A stretch of DNA of 64,000 bases from CALOCY01 sp942491975 (lineage in GTDB: Bacteria; Bacteroidota; Bacteroidia; Bacteroidales; Prolixibacteraceae): NCBI GenBank assembly GCA_942491975.1, contig CALOCY010000004.1, forward strand, positions 2,046,001 to 2,110,000, written 5' to 3'. Shown piece after piece: positions 52,817 to 62,240 of this stretch. The notes under the pieces were generated by a model. It saw nothing but the letters and a program-made list of their open reading frames with translations. It searched no databases and was not told the origin of the DNA. A program made the translations under genes and the position numbers. Positions within the stretch are counted from its first letter, which is position 1, and every line of letters begins with the position of its first letter.

Positions 52817-52841
52817 CCTGAAGGTTAAAAAAACCTTCAGG
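52817..52841. repeat. Interspersed palindrome (GAAGGTT type)
   Basis: CCTGAAGGTT and AACCTTCAGG pair perfectly around five A residues in the gap between the giant gene and the nitroreductase gene. A collapsed variant AACCTTGAAGGTT lies at 52952-52964. Confidence 0.7.
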
Positions 52842-52877
52842 AATAGATTCTATAATAAGCATAAAGCCTACGTACAA

Positions 52878-52912
52878 TAGCTTCTCCAAAGTTTGAAACT
52901 TTGAAGAAGCTA
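52878..52912. repeat. Interspersed palindrome (CCAAAGTTT type)
   Basis: TAGCTTCTCCAAAGTTT pairs with AAACTTTGAAGAAGCTA with one mismatch around a single base. The core CCAAAGTTT is shared with the ends of the 86-bp element. Confidence 0.7.
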
Positions 52913-52981
52913 TCAACCGCTAAAGCCACAGTTCTATTGGCAAATATAACAAACCTTGAAGGTTAAAAAAAACATAAAAGA

Positions 52982-53015
52982 AACCCTTCCAAAGTTTTGA
53001 AACTTTGGAAGGGTT
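52982..53015. repeat. Interspersed palindrome (CCAAAGTTT type)
   Basis: A perfect 16-bp stem AACCCTTCCAAAGTTT/AAACTTTGGAAGGGTT with a 2-base loop lies next to the terminator of the giant gene. It ends 12 bases before that hairpin begins. Confidence 0.75.
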
Positions 53016-53020
53016 ATCAA

Positions 53021-53048
53021 CAAAAAAGGGGGGCACAACGGCCCCCCT
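53021..53048 (-). terminator. Terminator of the giant Ig-repeat gene
   Basis: An 8-bp stem AGGGGGGC/GCCCCCCT with a 6-base loop (53027-53048) is followed on the minus strand by TTTTTTG. It lies 24 bases after the stop codon and is the only G/C-rich hairpin of the region. Confidence 0.85.
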
Positions 53049-53071
53049 CTTTTCAATCAATCAATTCGGTA

Positions 53072-56000
53072 TTACCTTTTAACAATCCTTTCGGTTTTCA
53101 CGACTCCTTCATTGCTGTACAAGGTAACAAAATAGTAACCTGTACGAAGTTCGTTTGTATCTATCTGGTTCAGGTTATTTGTAACAACCTTCACAGTTTG
53201 ACCGGCAATATTAGTGATCATTACCCTTTCAAGTTTATCAGCATTGCTGATATTCAGGATATCACTAACAGGGTTCGGATACAATGTATATACCAACTCT
53301 TCAGTAGGATCCACTGGTGTTGCAAAGTCAGGACCTGTTGTGAATGTCCAGGTAGCTACATCAGTCAGTTCTGCAACCGGATATGTACCATCAGTTACAA
53401 TACCTTCATCGAAGAGTACATAGTAATTGGCATCTTTATCCAGTCCACCTGCTACTTCATCGTATACATAATCGAGTGTAACTACGGCTCCGTCAACAAC
53501 TGCATCAGCAATGTCAATTGTCAATATCGGAGTTTCTGTTTCACCTTCTGCATAAACATATACATAACCTGTTCCGAGAACAACATCTTCACTAAATGTC
53601 ATCACAAATGTAGGATGGTTATCAGTAAGTGTTGTTTCTGCATTAGGAGTATATGTGTCGAGTGTCGGAGGCACATTAGATGATGTGCTGAACGCCCATA
53701 CATTCGGTTCATCCAGATCATCTTCATCAGGATCATAACCTTCAGCTTCAGTACTGGTATTGGTAATTACACCGGCATCACCAATAATGATGTAGTAATC
53801 GGTATTTGGTTCAACATAACCATCCAGGTCGATAGTTGCTGTAACACCATCAAATACTACCTCTGTAGCTACATCAAAACTGTGTATCAGTGTACCATCG
53901 GCATTGTGCAGTGAAATAACACCTGTACCGGCTTGTACGTCAACATCAAATGTCAATACCGCCTGTGCATTCAATTCAACACCTTCTTCATCAATTTCAG
54001 GAGAAAGTGACACAAGTGTCGGTATGTCATTGATTTCGGTGGTAAACGACCAGCTTGTCCGTACAATACCCGGATGCTCAATACCATTCTCTGATTCAAA
54101 TGTACCTGACAATACTTCAACATTGTATGTTGTATTTACCTCAAGTTGTTCCAAATCAATGGTAACCGTCCTTCTGTCTCCGCTAATCACAACCATATCT
54201 CCAAACTCATCTTCATCTTCTGTCCTGAAGAGTTGTTCTCCGGTTCCGTCAGCTTTATAGAGTGCGATATGACCGTATTCTCCTTCATAAATACTCCTGT
54301 CGAAGGTAATTTCAAGATCAGTACCTACCGATACATTCGTAGACTCGTGAGCCGGGAACAGATCAGTTTCAGCAGGAATGTTGTCATCCAATACGTAGAA
54401 CAACCATTCGTCTACTTCAAGGATTCCTTCAAACGGATTGCCCGACATATCGGTAATCGCCCCTTCAGGAATAATTACGTAGTATTCATTGTTACGATCA
54501 GTAGGATCAGTACTCAACGTGAATTCACTAAGGTCGGCAACAATAATTTCATCGTCGTCATCATTTTCCAGTGTCGAAGCATCAATTTCTGCTACCAATA
54601 CACCAGCCCATGTACGGATCTCAATGGTTCCTGTACCGGCTTGTACATCTTCATTAAAGTCAAGTAACAATTCCCCTGTTTTTGCAACATCCCCTCCATT
54701 ATTCGGATCCATATCCTGAACATAAGGAGCATCTACATCTTCTGCCAGGTAATCGTTTTCAGCATAAACTGAGAAAGGAGGAGCCGGGGCAGGAGCAAGA
54801 GGCGCAAACCCGTCACCAAGTGGCAGTACATTACCCTGTCCAAGTTGCAGCATGTTCTCCAGCAACATCAGTTCATAATAGGCTTCGCTATCCAACGGAT
54901 CAACAGGAGTGATTGTCACTACTGTTGAGTCTGCTGTCCACAATTCAATTGCAGGGACAAAATCAACAAACTCGTCATTTGTGTCATCCCACAACCTGAA
55001 TGTTTGTACCAGGTATGCTGAATCCGGCGTCAGGTTATTGTCTTCAGGATCTTCCTGATAGGTATATATCTGACCATCGAATGCTACCCTGAATACACCG
55101 TCTACTTCAATTGGTGTTGCTTCTTCGTCATCGTTGTTGTCAGGAATAAACCATACGTGCAGGTCTTCCGGAGTTAATGTTTCAGTAGTGAATGAAACTT
55201 CTGTTTCAGGAATCGCATTACCGGCTTCGTCCATAAACAGGCCTCTTACACCAAATGAGTAAGTGGTTCCGTAATCCAGGTCTTCCAGCTCATCACCATC
55301 TTCATCAACAAAGCTTAACACAAAGTAGTATATCGCGTCATCATCACCATCACCATCAAACCCATAATCTTCCACTACGAATGGTACTTCAACGCCATCT
55401 TTTTTCATGAAGGCAATGCTGTCGATGTCGAAACGGTCAATTTCCGATCCATCCAACATGTACAGGTACTCATCGAAATAGAACTCAACAGTAGTTGTTT
55501 CAATGCTAACATCATCATCTCCATCTTCAGGATCTGAGTATGCCAAAACAGGTGTACGTAAGTCAACAGTGTGGTATATTTGTTCAACAACACAAACATC
55601 AAAGTCACCTTCTGTATCACCTTCAACCCATACGTTACCGGCCATGTCGCTTACCACACCGTCAAAGAGCAGTACCCTTAGTTCCCACAGGTCACCTTCA
55701 TCTTCATCGTCAAGCGAAACACTTGAACGGAACAGGCGCGAAGGATCAATGGTAATGGTATTGCCGGCAACTGTAATTTCATCGGATGTCAGCAATTCCC
55801 AATCCTGCCATTCTCCTGAAAATTCAGCAGCACCGGCAGGTGCAGGAGCAGTAGCATCCGCAACGTCATAGTTTCTGAATTGGATCAGGAACAGTGAATC
55901 AGTATCGGCCAACTGGATGTCTTCATTAAATGTTAACGTGAAGTTTGCATCCAGGGCAATAGGCGAGTCACCGGTATCCGGATCAATTGACAGGTATACA

Positions 56001-59000
56001 GGATCTGTTTCGTCAATGGTAGAAACAACCCATGCATTTCCGTTGATACCGTACTGGCCATCCCAGTAATTTGTATTATTTACAGATGTATCATCCGTAA
56101 CAATATCACCATCAATTTCGATGATAAACTCTTGGGCTGTATCACCTACAGGTACTTCAAAGTCGTAGTCATCACCATCGTCATTATGATCACCACCCAT
56201 ACCGGCTATTGCTTCAATCCAAAGGGTATCGTTAACTCCGCCACCACCATATATTGATGTTTGCAGCTCAACATACCCGTTGATTTCACCTGTAGCTTTA
56301 TTAATAATACGTACAGGGGCATTTTGCGGATCAACCGGCTCATCGAATACGATAAAGAGGTTACCGTTTGCATCAAAGTGTGTTGATTTGGTAACAACCG
56401 TAGGTTTCGTTACATCGGCAGTAGTAAAGAGTTCTCTTTCTACTTCACCCAGGTTACCCACTTCATCTTCAGCCACTGCAAATACAGCGTACATCGTTTC
56501 CGAAGTCAACCCGTCAATGGTAAAGTCTTTTGACGTTACATTTTCAAACAACTGATCGGCAGCAACAGCTTCGCTTTTTACAGTAGCAGCAGCCACCATG
56601 GCTGTATCTTCACCATAGATGTAATAAATTGTACCCATACCTACCGGCGTGTTACCACCCTGGGCTAGATCTATTGCCGCGACATACATATCTACTTCAT
56701 CACCACTTGTAAGCGGTGCACCACCATTGGCTTGCAACGTCATAATGTCAGGAGCAACATAATCAGAGATATCAATTTGATAATCAATATCAACCTCATC
56801 ATCTTCTTCACTACCATCACCCCTGATTGCATTCTCTTTAGTCGAGAGGGTTAAGTATTCAATGTCCTCTGTAAGTGCAGGTTCAAATGAAGCGTTGTAG
56901 AGTGTAATCTCCGTTTTACCGGCATTGATTTCACCGGTAAAGGCGATGGTATCACCATCGTCATCCCCACCTGTAATAACAAGGTCAAACAGGGTAGGTA
57001 TGTTTGCATTTGTAATGGCCGTACCGCTATACTCTTCAATCGCTTTATTGAATGTAATGGTAATATCACTGGTGATATCCATCAAACCGGTACCACGTTC
57101 TGTAAATGCAATTTCATATTCCGGAACATATACATTTGTAGTAAAGAAATCCCATGTTTCAGGATTGTCAATTACATGAGAATAGGTTGACTGTCCGTCA
57201 GGATTCGGCCCGTCAGGATTTACGATATCCATAAACGCACTGTCTTCCAGGAAGATGTAGTAATGGGTATCTGCATCCAGATCGGCATCAAAATCAAATG
57301 TAGCTACATTACCATCAACAGTAACTGCTGCATCAGAAATGGCCAACGTTTCAATCAACACATCATTATTGGCTGTTACCTCACCCTCAACCATTGATCC
57401 GGTTGCATCTACATATTTCATCAGGAATACATCAATTCCACCTACACCACTTTTCTTGATCGGCTTGTTGAATTCAACCTGGAATACCGCATCCAATGCA
57501 ACCATATCGGCATCATCTTCAGGGGTAAACGGATCAGCAACAAGCGCAAGTGTGTCCTCTATATTTTCAACTGTTTGAATAATCCAGTCACCGGCTGTTA
57601 TTCCTGCATCCAAGTCATTATCAGCGTCATCCGCAAATGCTGTAGCGGGAACTTCAATCTGATAATAGGTATTATAGTAGTCGAAAGCAGTATGCAGTAT
57701 AGTTACCGTATCGCGTGTGCCGTTGAACACAAAGTTCGCTGCAACACTTGCATCAATAGTTTGGTGTACCACATCGGCAGCAGCACCAGCAGGGGCAGGA
57801 GGTGCAGGAGCACCATCAAGACGGGTAATTACGATATCACCTGTTCCGGGATTTACCGGCTCGCTAAAAGCAATTTTCAACAGTGCATCTAATTCTACAT
57901 CAGATGTTCCGTCATTCGGGATCACTTCAGCAATCTCCGGGGCAAGCGTATCTTTTGAGATAAACATCCATTCCCCGGGGGCAATACCTGCAAATAACTT
58001 GGTATTGTCGGAATTTGCAATAAAATCAGCAGGTACAGCAATGTAGAATGTATCCTGTGAACCCAGATCCAATGCACCATCATCAAATGTCATGGTCAGT
58101 ACATCGTTTACAAAATCACCCGGGGTAACAATATATTCATCAATTACAGTAGAGGCATCTGAAGCAAACAAGGCAACAGTATCTTCTGCAAAATACTTCA
58201 CATTTTCATCAAACTGAAGTGTAGCTACCAACTCACCTGCATCCAACTCAACACCAATAGCCATCGTGTCGGGATAATAAGCAATTACTTCCAGTTCATC
58301 AGGAAGAACCGGTGCAAACGTAAATGTACCATAGGTAGCTTCATTTACATTACCATTTTCGTCTTCCACACTGGCACCTATACCATAGTAGTAGGTTTGT
58401 CCGGCTACCAGGTCAGCTGTCGGATCAATTACAATAGTTGTCCCGCTAAAGTAGATGTCGTCTACGTCAAGGTTTTCCCCGTCAGGGCCATCTTTTTTAA
58501 AGGTTACCAATGCATCGGCAGCACCCAACCCGTCACCGGAACCATCACTGCTGTCCGTAATCTCTGTTCCAAATTCAACAGTATACAGGTCATTGGTGTC
58601 GTCCAATACAATCTCCAGATCATCGTCATCTGCATCAGGATCGGTAATGGTTCCTTCGTGGCTTAGCTCAACAGTTGGTGCAATAATGTCGTTTACATCA
58701 AATGTAGCTGATCCGTCAGGATAAGTATCTTCGTATACATCTTCGTAAGCAGAGCCTGTAAAGTCAACGGTATATGATGTTTCGCTTTCCAGCGGTTCAT
58801 CAGGAATAATAGTAGCTGTACGTGTACCGGCATCCCATGTTACCGTAAAGTCAACATCAAATGCAATATTGGCTTCAAGGCTGGCTACCGTAACTGCTCC
58901 ACCATCAAAATATACCCCTTTTGAGAAGGTAATGGTCGGGTTAACATCGGCATCGTCAGTATTACCACCATCAGCAGGATTATAGGTAATTGTTAACGCA

Positions 59001-60850
59001 CCAAAATCGCCTGTATTTACAGGGAAATGGCCTTGTGTATGTCCTACAGGAATTTCATTTCCGTTTTTATCGGTAATGGTACCCGGACGAACAATAACCA
59101 TGTACTCTTCGTTAGGATCAAGGCTTTCATCAAGCTCAATTACAATCCTTGCCGGGCTTCCTGGCAGATGATCGCCAGCATCGTAATAATCAACATCGTC
59201 AATGTCAATTTTCACATTGTCCAGCTCTACTGCAATGTAGTCTTCCCAATCAACACTACCCCAGTCATCACCGTTGGCCGGCTCAACATTTTCGGTAAAG
59301 TCAATATAGATATCTGAACCTGAAGTTGTTATTTTTGCAGCAACTTCGTCCCAGTCTTCAGCCGTAATTTCAATTTCAGGTGCAATATCATCTGCCCCAT
59401 AGAAATCCCAGTCTGTTTTGGCCGTAAACACAGATACCCAGTCATTACCGGACATATCTTTCACCAATCCGTCAGGCGTAAGCACATAGTACTGTACATC
59501 TGCGGTCAATGCAGCAAATGTAGCTGTTACTGTTGTTTCATCGTCATCGGCATCATAGGCATAATCAAGGTCAGCTGCAGCAATCGTCCTCACGGCAACA
59601 TTGGTGTCAAATATGTATACCACCAGGTTACCTGTACCGGCTTCAACCTCTTCGTTAAATACCATTTCAAGGCCTGTAGTAGGATTCGTTGCAGTTGAAA
59701 CCTCGCTGTTATCCGTTAATAACGGAGCCGTGGCATCGTCAGTTGTAAATTCTACCTCTACAGGATTATCACTAACATCACCCTCCAGGTTTTCAGCTAC
59801 AACATATACAATGTAATCCTTACTGTCGATCAATCCGGTTAAAGCTACTGAAATAGCATTGTCTACCGCTTCAACTTCAGTGTAATCAGCATCAAATGTA
59901 GGTTCTCCTGCAGATGCAAGTTCTACTGCATACCATACTGAACCGTCTTCGCTAATGGTTACATTCAACGTGCCACTTTCGTGGTCTACATCAACCACAT
60001 CAGCATCTGTGATTTCAGGTGCCGAGTAGTCACGTGTAGTGAATGTCCATGTTGTTTCGTCCAACAAACCGGCAAATGGGTTTGCATTTTCCGAGATATC
60101 TTCAAATGCACCGGCCTCAATGTTTACATAGTAGGTGGTGTATTCTTCAAAATAGGCATCATCGTCCAACGTAACCGTTACCTGATTGCCATCAGGGCTG
60201 ACTTCAACGTCATCCGAATCTACAGCAATGATATCAATAACAGTTCCATCTTCTTTGTAGATAATAATGTTGCCTGTAACAACTGTTACACTGTCATTGT
60301 CTTCAAATGCAAATTCCAGTGCAAAATCGACATCACCTATCTCACCAATGTCAACACCTGTCTCGCCTGCTTCGGGAACAAGCGTAGCCATGTCCAGTGC
60401 AGGGGCAGTGTAGTCACCAATCTCGAATGTCCAGTCGCCGGCATCAATGCTACCATAACCGTCAATAGCATTGGCTGTAAGCAATAACTGGTATTCCACA
60501 CCTTCAACCAATCCGCCTGCAATAGCATGCTCGATCACCAGCATGTCACCGTCGTCAGTGCCGTCAACACCATCAACGATAGATACCCCGGTGGCACCCT
60601 CTTCAATAGGAATGGTTTTAATAATTTGCGACCCGCCATCGGTAATATCAAAAATGGAAAGGGTGCCGCCGTTTTCGCTAAACGCAATGTCGAAATCATC
60701 GACAAACGTTATGGAAAACTCAGTAAGTGTTGGCTCAACATTTGTTGCATCATCTTCAGGGACAAGAACAGGCCCCTGGGCAAAAACGTTCAAGCCAAGT
60801 GCACTAATTAGCATAAAAATACTAATGAGCCGTGTAAATAATTTTCTCAT
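53072..60850 (-). CDS. Giant acidic Ig-like (SbsA-type) repeat protein with T9SS sorting domain
   Basis: The product has 2,592 residues from the ATG at 60850 (signal peptide 1-25, ending LGLNVFAQ). The frame stays open to 60946 but the longer start adds no signal. I count about 20 modules of 100-140 residues, mostly SbsA/Big_5-like with a P-x-x-G-x-x-V opening, a central TFNE-V-GTG strand and a closing WTFTT. Modules 3 and 12 look like FN3. Asp and Glu are very abundant. The last 80 residues are a T9SS type A tail (YTLYPNPVSDILNISN, ending VVKTERIVKR). It is probably a surface adhesin or stalk. Own promoter and terminator. Confidence 0.88.
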   Translation of the reverse strand: MRKLFTRLISIFMLISALGLNVFAQGPVLVPEDDATNVEPTLTEFSITFVDDFDIAFSENGGTLSIFDITDGGSQIIKTIPIEEGATGVSIVDGVDGTDDGDMLVIEHAIAGGLVEGVEYQLLLTANAIDGYGSIDAGDWTFEIGDYTAPALDMATLVPEAGETGVDIGEIGDVDFALEFAFEDNDSVTVVTGNIIIYKEDGTVIDIIAVDSDDVEVSPDGNQVTVTLDDDAYFEEYTTYYVNIEAGAFEDISENANPFAGLLDETTWTFTTRDYSAPEITDADVVDVDHESGTLNVTISEDGSVWYAVELASAGEPTFDADYTEVEAVDNAISVALTGLIDSKDYIVYVVAENLEGDVSDNPVEVEFTTDDATAPLLTDNSEVSTATNPTTGLEMVFNEEVEAGTGNLVVYIFDTNVAVRTIAAADLDYAYDADDDETTVTATFAALTADVQYYVLTPDGLVKDMSGNDWVSVFTAKTDWDFYGADDIAPEIEITAEDWDEVAAKITTSGSDIYIDFTENVEPANGDDWGSVDWEDYIAVELDNVKIDIDDVDYYDAGDHLPGSPARIVIELDESLDPNEEYMVIVRPGTITDKNGNEIPVGHTQGHFPVNTGDFGALTITYNPADGGNTDDADVNPTITFSKGVYFDGGAVTVASLEANIAFDVDFTVTWDAGTRTATIIPDEPLESETSYTVDFTGSAYEDVYEDTYPDGSATFDVNDIIAPTVELSHEGTITDPDADDDDLEIVLDDTNDLYTVEFGTEITDSSDGSGDGLGAADALVTFKKDGPDGENLDVDDIYFSGTTIVIDPTADLVAGQTYYYGIGASVEDENGNVNEATYGTFTFAPVLPDELEVIAYYPDTMAIGVELDAGELVATLQFDENVKYFAEDTVALFASDASTVIDEYIVTPGDFVNDVLTMTFDDGALDLGSQDTFYIAVPADFIANSDNTKLFAGIAPGEWMFISKDTLAPEIAEVIPNDGTSDVELDALLKIAFSEPVNPGTGDIVITRLDGAPAPPAPAGAAADVVHQTIDASVAANFVFNGTRDTVTILHTAFDYYNTYYQIEVPATAFADDADNDLDAGITAGDWIIQTVENIEDTLALVADPFTPEDDADMVALDAVFQVEFNKPIKKSGVGGIDVFLMKYVDATGSMVEGEVTANNDVLIETLAISDAAVTVDGNVATFDFDADLDADTHYYIFLEDSAFMDIVNPDGPNPDGQSTYSHVIDNPETWDFFTTNVYVPEYEIAFTERGTGLMDITSDITITFNKAIEEYSGTAITNANIPTLFDLVITGGDDDGDTIAFTGEINAGKTEITLYNASFEPALTEDIEYLTLSTKENAIRGDGSEEDDEVDIDYQIDISDYVAPDIMTLQANGGAPLTSGDEVDMYVAAIDLAQGGNTPVGMGTIYYIYGEDTAMVAAATVKSEAVAADQLFENVTSKDFTIDGLTSETMYAVFAVAEDEVGNLGEVERELFTTADVTKPTVVTKSTHFDANGNLFIVFDEPVDPQNAPVRIINKATGEINGYVELQTSIYGGGGVNDTLWIEAIAGMGGDHNDDGDDYDFEVPVGDTAQEFIIEIDGDIVTDDTSVNNTNYWDGQYGINGNAWVVSTIDETDPVYLSIDPDTGDSPIALDANFTLTFNEDIQLADTDSLFLIQFRNYDVADATAPAPAGAAEFSGEWQDWELLTSDEITVAGNTITIDPSRLFRSSVSLDDEDEGDLWELRVLLFDGVVSDMAGNVWVEGDTEGDFDVCVVEQIYHTVDLRTPVLAYSDPEDGDDDVSIETTTVEFYFDEYLYMLDGSEIDRFDIDSIAFMKKDGVEVPFVVEDYGFDGDGDDDAIYYFVLSFVDEDGDELEDLDYGTTYSFGVRGLFMDEAGNAIPETEVSFTTETLTPEDLHVWFIPDNNDDEEATPIEVDGVFRVAFDGQIYTYQEDPEDNNLTPDSAYLVQTFRLWDDTNDEFVDFVPAIELWTADSTVVTITPVDPLDSEAYYELMLLENMLQLGQGNVLPLGDGFAPLAPAPAPPFSVYAENDYLAEDVDAPYVQDMDPNNGGDVAKTGELLLDFNEDVQAGTGTIEIRTWAGVLVAEIDASTLENDDDDEIIVADLSEFTLSTDPTDRNNEYYVIIPEGAITDMSGNPFEGILEVDEWLFYVLDDNIPAETDLFPAHESTNVSVGTDLEITFDRSIYEGEYGHIALYKADGTGEQLFRTEDEDEFGDMVVISGDRRTVTIDLEQLEVNTTYNVEVLSGTFESENGIEHPGIVRTSWSFTTEINDIPTLVSLSPEIDEEGVELNAQAVLTFDVDVQAGTGVISLHNADGTLIHSFDVATEVVFDGVTATIDLDGYVEPNTDYYIIIGDAGVITNTSTEAEGYDPDEDDLDEPNVWAFSTSSNVPPTLDTYTPNAETTLTDNHPTFVMTFSEDVVLGTGYVYVYAEGETETPILTIDIADAVVDGAVVTLDYVYDEVAGGLDKDANYYVLFDEGIVTDGTYPVAELTDVATWTFTTGPDFATPVDPTEELVYTLYPNPVSDILNISNADKLERVMITNIAGQTVKVVTNNLNQIDTNELRTGYYFVTLYSNEGVVKTERIVKR

Positions 60851-60969
60851 AGCACTTAGTGTTTTAATTGAACTTAATTGATTGATTAATTTAAACTTAT
60901 AAACTTTTATCATTTTATTTTTTCTGTTTTTCGCACAAACGCACAACTTCTACACGCTTGTATTAAACA

Positions 60970-61000
60970 CAAACGTATAAAAATTATCGGCAATGTACAA
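60970..61000 (-). promoter_or_regulatory. Promoter of the giant Ig-repeat gene
   Basis: TACGTTTG at 60970-60977 and TTG at 60998-61000 on the minus strand are 20 bases apart. The -7 element is 119 bases from the ATG, implying an A/T-rich leader of about 110 bases. Confidence 0.72.
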
Positions 61001-61450
61001 TAGTTTACCGCACAAATTATTTATTTATTTATCACGATGGTTGGGTTAATAACACTACCATTACAAAAAAATAATCCACAGATAACCGTTTTTATCAAAA
61101 AAATATCCAGGCACAATACCCGGATTGGATTTTTTATTGCTTCCAACCGCCCCGTCATCCTCTCTTTTGTAAAGTAAATATACGTTTTTTTCTGAAGTAA
61201 CGTTACATAGGCACAGGTAACCGGATAAAAAGATTGTCAGGTTTCAAGACACAAAAGCCGGGAGTCAGAAAAATACAAATTCTAAAAAAATTTAATTGGC
61301 TTATAATCAGGATTAAAGCAAGGATGATCCCTTTCAAAAAAGAGATGCCATCCTTACCCGCTCACAGGAGAGGAAGAAAAAACAATGTAAACCTTTAGAA
61401 ACTGTTTGGAATTTATCTTTGGGTATTTTTTGTACCTGACTGAATACCAA
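61001..61450. other. Gene-free A/T-rich stretch
   Basis: Upstream of the giant gene's promoter I see no ORF of useful length, no tRNA and no convincing hairpin. The left end is A/T-rich, with runs such as TTATTTATTTATT. It leads into copy B of the 86-bp element. Confidence 0.6.
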
Positions 61451-61536
61451 AAACTTTTCCAAAGTTTATTGGATTTTATTATGTGATTAATTATCAGGCC
61501 ATTAGCGTTTTATAAATTTCAACTTTGGAAAAGTTT
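61451..61536. repeat. 86-bp inverted-repeat element, copy B
   Basis: AAACTTTTCCAAAGTT and AACTTTGGAAAAGTTT form a 16-bp perfect terminal inverted repeat around 54 bases. It is the same length as copy A at 50274-50359, and both are followed by AACGAACTATTGT and preceded by TGAATA. It carries no ORF. Confidence 0.78.
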
Positions 61537-61567
61537 AACGAACTATTGTTATTTAAAAAAGATTGTT

Positions 61568-61705
61568 ATGCGAAAAAGATTAAGACAACTGCTTTTTGCA
61601 GTAGTTATATTAACTTCCTGTTTATTAACTTCCTGCAGGGGCTGTAAGGATTGCCCCACGTACTGGGACAGGATAAAAGTAACAGTATTGATTCTCTCAA
61701 TGTGA
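61568..61705 (+). CDS. Possible small lipoprotein
   Basis: A 45-codon ORF starts 31 bases after the 86-bp element. The translation has a basic start (MRKRLRQ), a hydrophobic segment (LLFAVVILTSC) with a lipobox-like LTSC, and a cysteine-rich core (TSCRGCKDCPTYW). Small lipoproteins of this type occur in Bacteroidota, but there is no homologue I recognise and no promoter match, so it may be chance. Codon usage could not be tested. Confidence 0.35.
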   Translation: MRKRLRQLLFAVVILTSCLLTSCRGCKDCPTYWDRIKVTVLILSM

Positions 61706-61763
61706 ACTTACCTTACTTCTGTAAAGGATAAAATTATGTTTTATAACATGAAATCAACTCAGC

Positions 61764-61799
61764 TAACTTTGGAAGGTTTTCAAAAACCTTCCAAAGTTA
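61764..61799. repeat. Interspersed palindrome (CCAAAGTT and GAAGGTTT type)
   Basis: A perfect 17-bp stem TAACTTTGGAAGGTTTT/AAAACCTTCCAAAGTTA with a 2-base loop, the longest of the family. It lies 58 bases after the small lipoprotein ORF and joins both core motifs of the family. The next 280 bases show no gene. Confidence 0.75.
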
Positions 61800-62085
61800 A
61801 ATACATATAATTGAACATTTCTTTCCGGATTGCATCAAATTACGTACAATCCAACAACCAACATAAGGCACTATTAAACAATGTAATACGATTTATTTTC
61901 CGCCAGCTAAAGCACCTGAGGCTTACTTATTTTTACAACTTTCGCATGTTTTATCGGATTATTCAAATCTGGGAACAATAAGGTTGAAGGTTTTTAAAAA
62001 AGAGAGCTACCGAAAAATAGTTTTTTCATCATCAGTTAAGCCAACGTTAAACCCGTAAGAAAAAAAACAAAATCAAAGAACTTTT
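61800..62085. other. Gene-free stretch before the GAPDH promoter
   Basis: No ORF of useful length, RNA gene or hairpin is recognised between the palindrome and the promoter of the GAPDH gene. The composition is A/T-rich. Confidence 0.55.
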
Positions 62086-62117
62086 TTTGATGTTATTCGG
62101 TATATGTATTTACTTTG
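62086..62117 (+). promoter_or_regulatory. Promoter of the GAPDH gene
   Basis: TTTG at 62086-62089 and TTACTTTG at 62110-62117 are 20 bases apart. The -7 differs from TAnnTTTG in the second base. It lies 123 bases before the ATG, leaving a leader of roughly 115 bases, longer than at most genes here. Confidence 0.55.
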
Positions 62118-62240
62118 CGTGAGTCAAAAAAAAGGAAGACCGGAAAATGGAACCGGGGCAAAAGAAAACATGATAAAATCATACTGTATATTATATTGTA
62201 CAATAATTCATTATTTTTTTATTTCAAAAAATAGCTAATT

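Noticed and set aside
53214..60881. Many plus-strand ORFs of 60-173 codons opposite the giant gene
   Set aside because: They mirror the codon bias of the minus-strand gene and have no conserved starts or domains.
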